Source: Phoma sp. XZ068
Lineage: Eukaryota > Ascomycota > Dothideomycetes > Pleosporales > Didymellaceae
Reading direction: 5' to 3'
Length of the DNA stretch: 64,000 nucleotides
Assembly: GCA_004835665.1 (NCBI GenBank)
Contig: RBKR01000021.1
Span: 620,001 to 684,000, forward strand
The position numbers and the translations under genes are program-made. Under the pieces are notes generated by a model. That model had not been told where the DNA came from, did no database searches, and saw nothing but the letters and a program-made list of their open reading frames with translations. Positions 23,060 to 32,808 of this stretch are shown in pieces (within the stretch, counting starts at the first letter, position 1; every line of letters starts with the position of its first letter).

Positions 23060-25237
23060 CTAGTGCGTGCGTGCCCACTTCCGATACCAGTCGAGGCATT
23101 CTGTGTTTGCTACACTTGCAGATGTCTTGACATTTAATCCGCACAGTATCTGCTTTACCGCACCCTCGATTCTAGGCCTTATTAGCACGAGGCGCACAGT
23201 GTGGTTCCTAAACGACTTACTTCTTTCCATTGGTAGTCACTGGTATTTCCGGGCACTCGTCGATAGCAGCTGGGACGTGCCTGGCACTGAGGGAGTTCTT
23301 GACAGCGGTCTTGATCTTCAGCACCAGGTCATCAGAGATTTGATGGTTCTCCGCCATTTTCAGGAAAAGAACTACAGTCTCGTCGGTATCAGTTTCCCTT
23401 CGCCGCCCAATGCAAAGTGCGTCAGAAACTTCTTCAGCAAAGTGCTTGAGCACGACGTTATAGATCTCTGCCGAGCCGAAGCGAACACCAGCTGGCTTCA
23501 AGATTCCATCGCTTCGTCCCAGCATCCAGATACCGCCAGTCTTGGGGTTGAAGCGTACAAAATCACCATGATGCCAGATCTGCTCTCCTATCTTGTTGGT
23601 AAACTTGTCGAAGTACGAGCTACGGTACTTCTTCGCACCTTCACCGCCCCAGAATGCGACAGGCTGACAGATGAATGGCTGTGTGCAGACAAGGTCGCCA
23701 GGTTCGCCACTCGATGAGATATCTTCACCAGTGTAATCGAATGCTGCAATCGCCATTCCAAGCCCAGCCGCTTGGATCTCGCCTTCGTAAACGGGTACCA
23801 AAGGGTTTGGTGCACCAAAAAGCGAGATGATGTCTGTGCCACCCGTAATGCTGCCAAGGTTGATAGTGGATGGAAAGGCGGAGTAGACGTAGGAGAAAGT
23901 GGAAGGTGCAAGCGGAGAGCCTGTAGAGTATATTGCCTCCAGTTTGTTCAAAGCAAGACCGTCAGCTCTCGGGTCTACTGACTTCTGTTCGAGGATCGAA
24001 AGATACTTCGCAGAGGTACCAAAATGAGTAATACCGTACTCTTCAATCAAGCGATGCATGGCAAGATCATCGGGTACAGATGTCGAAGGATCATTGCTGT
24101 CGATGTAGCGGAAAGGTGAGCCGTCATAGAGCACAAGCGTGGCCCCTGAAGCCAGACCAGAGACAAGCCAATGCCACATCATCCATGTACAGGTCGTAAA
24201 GTAGAAGAGGCGTGAAGAGGGCGTAATGGAACAATGGATAATGTGTTCCTTCTTGTGCTGAAGAAGAGTTCCAATGGCTCCATGAACGATGCACTTTGGT
24301 GCACCGGTCGTACCACTTGAGTAGAGGATGTAAATTGGATGGTCAGGGCTGAGCTGCTCGAAAGTCAATTCTGGATTCTGAGACAGATCTGTGAAAGCGT
24401 CGTAGCCATAAGCTTTGCCCAATGACACTGTGATCGAACCAGGCTCCATCTCAACCGAGGCTACTGTTGGAAAGATTACGACAGCTTGCAGAGAGGGTAG
24501 CCCAGCTGCAATTTCGTTGACCTTGGGTAGGACTGGATGACTTCGACCATTATAGAAGGCAGCATTGTCTGCAAAGAGCAGGACTGGTTCAATCTGTATT
24601 AACCGCTCCAGTACTGCGTGAACACCGGTGTCTGGGCTGACTGCTGTCCATATGGCTCCGAGTGAAGTTGCAGCCAGCATGGCGACGAGTGCGTTCGTGT
24701 GATTGGCCACATAGCCAGCAACTCGATCACCTTTTTGTAAACCGAGAGCTTTCATACCAGCCTGGCATTGCCTCACTCTTTCCCTCAATTCCTTCCATGT
24801 CACAGTCTCGCGAGTCGTCTCAGTTACGGCGATGACGGCAGGCGAGTCTGAGTCGACTTCCTGTGTGGGAAAGAGTAGGTTCTCGGCGAAGTTTAGTGTA
24901 GTACCGGCGAAGAATGCCGGGCGAGGAAACATAGGAGCGTGTGGATCCACTGCCTACTACCAGATCAGCATATGAAAGTCCAGCTACGAGAATCATGTCT
25001 CACTTTCGGTGCGTGGCCTTGAGCTCTCACGCCCACGAACTCCCAAACGTCTCGCCAAAACTGGTCAATATTGTCAATGCTCCATTGGTGGAGCTCAGGG
25101 TATGTTGACAATTGCAGTCCGTGCGTCCCATTCACTTTTTGGAGGAAGTGGTACATTGGCGTGCTCTCGGGGGATGAATGTCTCCAGAGGAGCTTCGTGC
25201 CCACTGAGGAGGCATTGGTACCATTCGTGCCATTCAT
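23060..25237 (-). CDS. Acetoacetyl-CoA synthetase (acetoacetate-CoA ligase)
   Basis: Activates acetoacetate to acetoacetyl-CoA with ATP, in ketone-body and Leu/Lys-derived carbon use; cytosolic by family. Coding exons on the minus strand: 25,237-25,004, 24,953-23,221 and 23,171-23,060, giving 692 residues, normal for the family. Introns of 50 bp (24,954-25,003) and 49 bp (23,172-23,220, donor gtaagt, branch-like gctaat). The N-terminal third has LNFAENLLFP, typical of these enzymes. The adenylation signature YSSGTTGAPKCIVHG is present, and the last exon supplies the C-terminal K-Q-I-L-C-G-L-N-V-K and SVANTECLDWYR segment. The last exon is easy to miss because a stop follows the second exon if the intron is ignored. 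The start ATG is the first in frame. The 3' end lies beside the AT-rich block yet shows no damage. Confidence 0.93.
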
Positions 25238-28236
25238 TGTGTAGTATGAGGGCAGAAATTCCAGTTAATGTACAGTTTGGGGGTCTAGTAAGAATGAGGA
25301 CTGCATGAGAGTGTCACGGCTATCCCAGGGATTTTGTTGACTTCTCGGAACGAATTCCGTCGCGGTATCAAAAGCGCTAGCCCAATTTCAGCCCTAGCGC
25401 AGGTCTGACCTCGGCTTTGCCAACCCTGACGTGTCACATCGTTCGTAGTCGAAGTAGCCTATACTTCGGTTCAGTCATTTGTCAAGTCTTGTTGATGGTC
25501 GAAGGTACCCTGTAAAAAGCTTGCTTGCAGATGAATCGAGAAACATGTGTGCTACATATCTCCTCATATCGTCTTCATCAGTATAGCGCAGAAAAGCTCA
25601 TCGATGGGTCATCCTGTCACTGATTTGTTCAGTCCCAGCACCTGGAGACAAGATATTCAAGTTGAGTGAGCCCAATGACGAGGCTTAGCGAAGTTTTGAT
25701 CGTCTTGCTAAGTACAATACCTTTTCCCAGGCACGATTCACAGCCTTAAAGCCTTGTGTAGTTTAGCATCCTCAATCTACTCCCAGTAATTTCATTGAAC
25801 TAGTAGTTCTACTATAGATCGTTCAAACCTAGAGAGAAGGCAGCAGACTAGGAGTACCACAGTGCATCGCAGATGTGCCAGAGGTAGTCTGGAAACTAAA
25901 ACCGTGGGGCGGATCGGGTGGGTGAAACGTCAAGGAAGTGAACAGAGACTGTGAACAACTGGTAAGTTAAATTGTAAAATTACCTCGGTACGCTGACTGT
26001 TCGTTCTGTGTAAAGTTTTGGTGCTCATCATCTCTGCATTCCCCACGGTCGTATCAGGAAATTGGTATATTTATCCAGTCTCGTCTGTTGATAGCGAATG
26101 CAGCGATTCACACTAACTGGGAGTAGAAACCAAACAGCAAACCTGACCCCAAAGTTTCGGCGTTATTGCTTTCTTTCGCGTTGCACGGTTCACAACTTCA
26201 TTTTACTTCCTCAGCGCTCATCTGAGCGACAATGAACAGTAGGCCAAAACTCCACGATGCCTTGGTTCGGCAGATAAGATCCGTCCATCCTTTCAAAGGG
26301 GAGACATAAACTCAGAAGCGTACAAAGAAGTTGCAACAAGGTGTTACTTGCTGTCACTTGAATGAAGCGCTTTAAAGACAATCACGATTAGAGTCGACCG
26401 TAGAAGCGTTATTGTGCTGTCGAAGCACGTAGGCGAGAATCTGAACTAGTGCAACCGGCAAACTGTGAAACTCAAATGGCTCTTGCAGCGATAAGGACGA
26501 CAACGAAAGTGCGAGCAATGAAGTTGAAGCATTCTAAACATCTGTTAGCATGCAAATATGAACACATCGAGGCAGATCGAAATAATCCTGATGAAGTTTA
26601 GGGGGAACAGAAGGGTAAACTAAGGCTGAAGCCAACAGTAGCCTCCTACCTAGGTAAGTGTACCGTAGCACGCAATAGGGGTTTTGTGATATGCTGTCAT
26701 GGGTATTTCAAGTCAGGATTGATGTTGGAGCTATTTCAAGCCCCCTGATTATTCTCTACAGTCAATCAACTACTAATTAATGATGATAACACTCAGTATT
26801 CCTAACTTTTAAACATACTCCTAATAGACTACTATCAAAGACCAGTCCTTGAAAGATCAATTAGACCTTGAGAGATCTTTGCTATCAAGGCTACGCCACA
26901 CTTAAGGCTAAGAGAACCTATAGCTATATCCTCAGGTAAGCCCTACTCCTTCACCATGAACACTATAAGGCTGCACACACTACAAGCGCGTGCAGCATAA
27001 AAGGATATATATATATATATACATACGACTCTACCCCCTACTTCTAGAGGCCTCTCCACACACTGTTAGGGTGTAGGTGTAGGTGTAGGTGCAGGTGTAA
27101 GTGCAGGTGTAGGTGTGGGCGCAGGTGTAGGCACTCGCTCCTTCCCAATAATCTTAACAGACCCCTAACAAAGAGAGCTAGAGGCCTGAAATAGTTAAGT
27201 CGCAATCTTAAGCTTGAAACTGATCCTTTGCGAATTTGGGATGACAACGTTTCAACTTGTTGATGTACATCAGCCTAACAAAGTCTGCCAGTAGTTGGAT
27301 GTCACTATATCGCAAAGCCCTGCTGGCGCGGTACAATATAGAGCCAGAGGGCGGACTCGTATTTTTGAAGTATAACTGCGCTCCACACTTGAACGTTACG
27401 GACTCTGCCTCTAGTGCATCATGGTTTAAGATGCCTTTGACAACAATAAGCATGATTAAGTGCGACAGAAGAGCGCACTAGCTTAAGGGAAGCCAAGGAC
27501 AGCCCAAACAGGTCGAGAGGTAGAGGCCGACCCTGACGGCGACTTGAGGCCTAGTAGGTGGACCAGTACATCTTTTTCGCTTACGTACTATGAACAAGCC
27601 CTATCTGAATTTGAGTGTAGGTGTTGCAATACGGTTACTGAGCCCAGGGGATGCAAAATATGCGTTCAACAGTCCCGACCGAGTGTAAAGAGAAAATCGC
27701 ACGGCAAAGGTACAACTTGTCCGGGGCGGGAGCATTAGGAAGCCGTTGTTTGTCTTATGCAGGGCAACGAGAGTTTACCAAGTTGAGTGGTTCTGCTCAC
27801 GTTGATCCATACCTAGGCATTGTACGTGAACCTCACCTCTGCAGTAAGGGACAGATAACAGGTTCATCGCTACCACCAAGAGAAAACCAATAAACAATAA
27901 CAGGGACCAGGCACTCATCCAAACTTCTTCAGTCAAAATCCAAAAACACTGATTTGTCCGTCAACCCCCCTTGTCCTGTATATATATTTGGCCAACCATA
28001 TCCACCATCTCCATGAGCGACCCTGGGGGTAGAACGCTTCCTTTCAAGGGGCCGATGGCGCGCTTTCATCCCCTCAAACCACGCCCGCACGCGTTGCAGT
28101 GCTGCTGTGGAGATGTTCCATGCATTTTCGAAGTGGCTCTTGAGGTCTTTCATCTCGGGCCCGAGCCAGCCAAGGCGGTCACTGGAAAGAATATTTCACC
28201 GGGACATCGAGAGATACAAAAGTAGGTGGAAGTTGA
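25238..28236. other. Long intergenic region with a TA run and a GGTGTA repeat
   Basis: About 3 kb without a gene I can defend. It holds a short (TA)n run at 27,007-27,021 and a tandem hexamer-type repeat (ggtgta/ggtgca) at 27,067-27,131. Composition drifts toward AT between about 26,740 and 26,950, perhaps an old repeat fragment. Short ORFs at 27,544-27,893 overlap in different frames and have no supporting signals. The 5' exon of the next gene probably lies in the last few hundred bases. Confidence 0.4.
27067..27131 (+). repeat. Hexamer tandem repeat (ggtgta and variants)
   Basis: About ten imperfect copies of ggtgta/ggtgca. Any reading frame through it is a repeat artefact (His-Leu or Pro-Thr runs). 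Confidence 0.8.
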
Positions 28237-28698
28237 CATGATAACGAATGGTATCCAGCAGCAGCAGCTAAAAGTAGTAATAGACATGTGCGCAAGAGTG
28301 TTGGATCATCACGGACCACAGCACCGCAGCCCCTACATCGGCGATCAGAGAGGCAGTACGAAGAGCTTCTGGAGATTTGTGTGCAATGCTATGATGACTA
28401 TGATGTCAACGAAAACGACGATCAGAGCTGTCCCCAGCACATGTGTAAGTGCTCTTCCAAGCTGCAAGGCATCGTGCTAACATGCCGAGCTGACTGGCCG
28501 ATTTGTGACTACCAGAGCAAAGTCTGGGCGAATTGGGATGAAGCACGTGACGGTCCCCAGAATACACGCCAAAATCGTTGTGAATACCCTGGAGGCTTCA
28601 GGTGGCAGTGCTGTGACCAGCCTGGTCAAGCTCGTGGCTGCCAGCGGAGCCCGCACCGTTCGAGGGATGATGTATTGAGGGTGAAGTCCACAGGATGA
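28237..28698 (+). CDS. Cys-rich hypothetical protein, 3' coding exon
   Basis: The frame is open from 28,237 to the stop at 28,698. It encodes an acidic segment with QCYDDYDVNENDD, a C-x-C (CKC) and C-rich middle, and a C-terminal signature GGFRWQCCD...GC...H. This Trp-Cys-Cys/Gly-Cys/His arrangement recurs at the C-terminus of many uncharacterised Pezizomycotina proteins, from my knowledge of such sequences. Function is unknown; zinc binding is plausible. No in-frame ATG lies near the 5' end of the frame, so an upstream exon is needed; possible acceptors sit at 28,254-28,300, but I could not fix the join. Start given is the limit of the open frame, not a start codon. Confidence 0.55.
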   Translation, partial: HDNEWYPAAAAKSSNRHVRKSVGSSRTTAPQPLHRRSERQYEELLEICVQCYDDYDVNENDDQSCPQHMCKCSSKLQGIVLTCRADWPICDYQSKVWANWDEARDGPQNTRQNRCEYPGGFRWQCCDQPGQARGCQRSPHRSRDDVLRVKSTG

Positions 28699-29339
28699 AG
28701 GTGTACAAGGCATCCTAGTGCTCTGTGTTCAAGATCGGTCACTTCTGGGTTACATGATTTGGATACTCAGACTGGTAACCACAACGGAGGTCCAAGCCCC
28801 ATGGGTAGAGACGGGTCGCCAATGACATGCTCACTTTCCTTGCTATCTCTTACCATTCACGCATGCTTACACGCTTGTGATGCCACGTGCTGACAGCCAC
28901 AACTGATGCTGAAGGTCCTCGCAGGATATCTATGGGAGGGTTGTCGTCTCATACGACTATTGTAGACGCTCGACGTATTGGTTGCCCGGGCTGCGAGCTG
29001 TGGTTGAACAAGGCTGCCGTAAACCTGGCGCGGCATGGTGGCTTGGCTTGGGGGTCCAAGCGTCGGTGAGGCTGGAACTGACATCAACATCCAGGTCCTC
29101 AGATCTCGACAACTCAAGCTCGGCATAACTCGTCGGTGCCGCTCCCGCAGACACAGCGACCTCTCCAATCCTCGCGCATTCTTCCCGGTACTTTAGCATC
29201 TTAGCCGCACGTCTTTGCTGCCTAGTTTACAGCTCGGTCACGCTCCACGCCTCGACCCTCGTCATCAGCGAAGCTTCGATCCTCCATTCGTCGCACCGTT
29301 CTCCCACCCCACCCCCCACCAGCGCTCTCCACCTACACC
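28699..29339. other. Intergenic region and ypt7 promoter
   Basis: No gene seen. The last 60 bases before the ypt7 ATG are C-rich (runs of ccacccc), a common fungal promoter/5'-leader feature. Short overlapping frames at 28,857-29,199 look like chance. Confidence 0.5.
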
Positions 29340-30291
29340 ATGGCGTCCAGGAAGAAGGTTCTCCTCAAGGTAACCAACGATTTTGTGCGAGATGCTTTGC
29401 CCCGCTGACGTATGCAGGTTATCATCCTCGGTGACAGCGGTGTCGGCAAGACCAGCTTGATGAACCAATATGTGCGATTCACCCCACTCGCGACGGTTCT
29501 ATATCGATCGCATAGCCGCTAGCGACATGCTCCCGCTTACACGATTTGAACAGGTCAACAAGAAGTTCAGCGCAAGCTACAAGGCCACAATAGGCGCCGA
29601 CTTCCTCACCAAGGAAGTCATGGTTGACGACAGGCTTGTAACCATGCAGGTGGGTCACAACGCATCTCCCACCATAATGCTCGACGATTGACAGCGTGTA
29701 GCTATGGGACACGGCAGGCCAAGAGCGCTTCCAGTCGCTGGGCGTTGCATTCTACCGAGGCGCCGATTGCTGTGTGCTTGTCTACGACGTCAACAACTCC
29801 AAGAGCTTCGACACACTCGACAGCTGGAGGGACGAGTTCTTGGTCCAGGCTAGTCCCATGGACCCCGAGAGTTTCCCATTCGTACGTGGTCACATGGGTA
29901 CACGCGAGACAGCACGGCTAATGAAGACAGGTCGTTATTGGCAACAAGATTGATGTCGAGGAGAGCAAGAGAATGGTGAGCTGAACGGATGTTTATGAGG
30001 CGTTGCAGATGCTCATCTCTCGTATAGATCTCGTCAAAGCGCGCCATGACTTTCTGCCAGTCGAAAGGCGGTATTCCCTACTTTGAGACCAGCGCAAAGG
30101 ATGCTATCAACGTCGAGCAGGCGTTTGAGGGTGCGTACGACATGTCGTGGACAATGGGCAACATGCTAACAACAGCTGCAGTCATCGCACGGCAAGCGCT
30201 CGCGCAGGAAGACGTGGGCGACTTCAGCAACGACTTCCCCGAGACGATTCCCATCGACTTGAAGGGCAACGAGGGCGGATGCGCGTGCTAG
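29340..30291 (+). CDS. ypt7: Rab7-family small GTPase Ypt7
   Basis: Controls fusion at the vacuole and late endosome together with the HOPS tether. Seven exons: 29,340-29,369, 29,418-29,471, 29,554-29,649, 29,702-29,881, 29,931-29,975, 30,028-30,130 and 30,182-30,291, giving 205 residues, the usual Rab7 length. All introns are GT...AG, 48-82 bp. Nucleotide-binding motifs are intact: GDSGVGKT (15-22), DTAGQE (63-68), NKID (125-128) and ETSAK (155-159). The Rab7-type effector stretch (KKFSASYKATIGADFLTKE) is present. The C-terminus is GGCAC, a double-Cys geranylgeranylation site. Start: a Met followed by ASRKKVLLKVIILGD, as in fungal Ypt7 proteins. Confidence 0.95.
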
Positions 30292-31025
30292 TGTGCGACG
30301 GTTGGGAAGAAGCGTCGTTTTTGAGGACACTTATACCCTCACATGGCCATCTGTAGTTCTGTGGAGTCTGGTGTTTGGTGTATTGCATGCCTGTGGGAGG
30401 TGGTTTCGTGCTTGGTTGTCCTCGGTGGGTGTATAGCGAGTGATGGTACATATTGAATCAGCAGCGATTTGCGACAAGACGGATGGATAATTGCAACACG
30501 ATGAGTGACTGCAACAGGACGATAGGGTAAAGTGGCGCATGCGTTGTCGTGAAGTGTGCTGTCGTGAAGTGTGCTGTCGTGAAGTGTGCTGTCGTGAAGT
30601 GTGCTGTCGTGAAGTGTGCTGTCGTGAAGTGTGGCTGTCCTACTTCACTGAAGTGTGGCTGTCGGGAAGTGTGGCTGTCAAAGGGTGGCTGACGTATCCC
30701 GCAGCCCGCTCTGCTCGAACCTGAGACACGCGACCCTGAACGACTGCACATCTCTAACCACGACTCGGTCCCCTGCGCTTGCTGGTCACGCCGGCCCTCA
30801 CGCTACACCTCGAGCAGCCCCTCCCCCCTCACGCAGTCGCTGCCGCTGACACGCAGCCGCTGGCCTGTCCACCGCACCGCCGTCCCATGGGCCCTCCACT
30901 GCACCCCGACACCCGACTCCCGGCCGTGATCCCGTCCAACGCCGATACTGGCTGCGCTGAGCGCCCTCCTTGACCGCACCACTCTCTAGACGAGCCCACA
31001 TCCCCCCGACGTGCCCACAGCCACC
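30292..31025. other. Intergenic region between ypt7 and the SLC35F-like gene, with a minisatellite
   Basis: Holds the ypt7 3' region, a 15-bp minisatellite (see 30,545-30,640), then a C-rich promoter (about 30,770-31,020) in front of the next gene. No gene. Confidence 0.6.
30545..30640 (+). repeat. 15-bp minisatellite
   Basis: Six near-perfect tandem copies of gctgtcgtgaagtgt, followed by degenerate copies to about 30,690 (gaagtgtggctgtc). It lies 3' of ypt7 and 5' of the transporter gene. Apparent ORFs across it are products of the repeat. Confidence 0.9.
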
Positions 31026-32539
31026 ATGATCCCACGGCGACAGGAGGAGGTCGAGCCGTCGCCCTCGACGCCGCTCAGCCCGCGCAGCAGCTCCGTGTCC
31101 AACGACAGCCGCTTCCTCTACGACGACGACTTCTTGGAGAGCCCCGTGCGCTCGCCGGCAAGCATCGTCAGCGTGTGGGACGAGGGCAAGAAGCCACACA
31201 GCAGACTGCGACACGCCGTCGGCATCGCGCTGCTGCTGGCCACCGTGTTCCTGTGGACAGCGTCCAACTTCCTCGCCAGCGTGCGTGCCCGCTCCCCCCT
31301 CTGCTTCTCCGCGCCACGCAGAACAGGCCACAGCTGACTAACGCCGTCCAGACCATCTTCGCAGACTCGTCCTACGACAAACCGTACCTGGTGACGTACG
31401 TCAACACGGCCTTCTTCCTCATCCCCCTCATCCCCATGCTCCTGCACCACCTGTGGGCCGACCGCGCCAACACGACCCACCGCCAGCCGCTCGCCGCCTC
31501 GGTCCGCGCCCTCATCAACCGCCGCGCAGGCAAATGGACACTCCTCCGCGACCACGAGTCCTCTTCCTCGCGCTCGCCCAGCAAATCCAGCGACGGCGAG
31601 GGCGCACAGCTGCTGCTGGGCGACAGCTCGCACGGCAGTGTCCACCATGTGCAGGAGCTGCGCGACGACCAAGGCCTGACGCTGCAGGAGACGGCCAAGT
31701 TGGCGCTGGAGTTTTGTATTCTGTGGTTCCTGGCCAACTACTTTGCCGCCGCCTGCCTCTCCTACACCACCGTCGCGTCCAGCACCATCCTCGGCTCGAC
31801 CTCGTCCATCTGGACCCTGCTGTGCGGCTCGCTGCTACGCGTGGAGCGCTTCACCGTGCGCAAACTCATCGGTGTTGGTGCGAGCCTGGCTGGCGTAGCA
31901 CTCGTCTCGACCATCGACGTCTCAGGCGAAACCGACGAAAACCGCGGTTCCTTTCCACACAAAACGCCCCGCGAACTCGCCCTCGGCGACGTCATGGCAT
32001 TCATTTCCGCCGTCTTGTATGGCTTCTACGCCGTCTTCATGAAGAAGCGCATCGGGGATGAGAGTCGGGTGAACATGCCCTTGTTCTTTGGCCTCGTAGG
32101 CCTGTCCAATGTCATACTCTTATGGCCGGGCCTCGTCATCTTGCACATTACCGGCATCGAGCCTTTTCAGCTTCCGCCCACCAACAAAATCCTCACCATC
32201 GTACTCGTAAACAGCGCATCCAGCTTGGTTAGTGATTTCTGCTGGGCCTATGCTATGCTGCTCACCAGCCCGCTCATCGTCTCGGTGGGACTGTCTCTGA
32301 CCATTCCGCTCTCGCTCGTCGGTCAGATGGTGCTGGATGCGCAGTATGTGAGCTGGCTGTACTGGGTGGGTGCGGCCATTATGGTTGTGTCCTTTATCTT
32401 CATCAACCACGAAGATCGCAAGGACGAGGAAGAAGGACTGCAAGGCGCAGAGCCCATTATCAACGTAGAGGAGGGCATCAGGAGTATGCGGGAGAGCTTC
32501 CACAGTCGGCGGAGCTCCAGGGCGAGTGTGCACGCTTAG
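31026..32539 (+). CDS. SLC35F/EamA-type (drug/metabolite transporter superfamily) membrane protein
   Basis: Two exons, 31,026-31,280 and 31,352-32,539, with a 71-bp intron, give 480 residues. The N-terminal ~65 residues are cytosolic and Ser/Pro-rich, followed by about ten hydrophobic helices starting at HAVGIALLLATVFLW. The pair of repeats typical of the superfamily is visible (TTVASSTILGSTSSIWTLL in the first half, SLTIPLSLVGQM in the second). The best match I know is the SLC35F5 / yeast vacuolar YML018C and THI74 group, whose substrates are poorly defined. A cytosolic loop rich in Ser (SSSSRSPSKSSD) lies between early helices. The C-terminus is acidic then Ser/Arg-rich. Convergent with pus4, with about 270 bp between stops. 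Confidence 0.9.
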
Positions 32540-32687
32540 ACGGTGGGCCGAGTGCTGGTTTGGTTTTGGCTTGTTACTACGTAGACGTTGGGCGTTACGC
32601 GGGATACCTATGCATGGCACGGCGTTTACATGGGAAGACTTGTTTGTAAGAATTTATAATTTTTCATCTTTGTTTGGGGTATCATTG

Positions 32688-32780
32688 TTTCCTCTCGTTG
32701 GGATTGGTTTTCCTCTCGTTGGGATTGTTTTTCCTCTCGCTGGGATTGTTTTTCCTCTCGCTGGGATCGTTTTTCCTCTC
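32688..32780 (+). repeat. 21-bp minisatellite between convergent genes
   Basis: About four to five tandem copies of ttttcctctcgctgggattg and variants, in the shared 3' region of the transporter and pus4. Confidence 0.85.
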
Positions 32781-32808
32781 ATCGAGTATCGTTCTTTCCT
32801 CTCACCTT

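Noticed and set aside
27044..27247. 67-codon minus-strand ORF with His-Leu repeats
   Set aside because: Produced by the ggtgta tandem repeat; no support outside the repeat.
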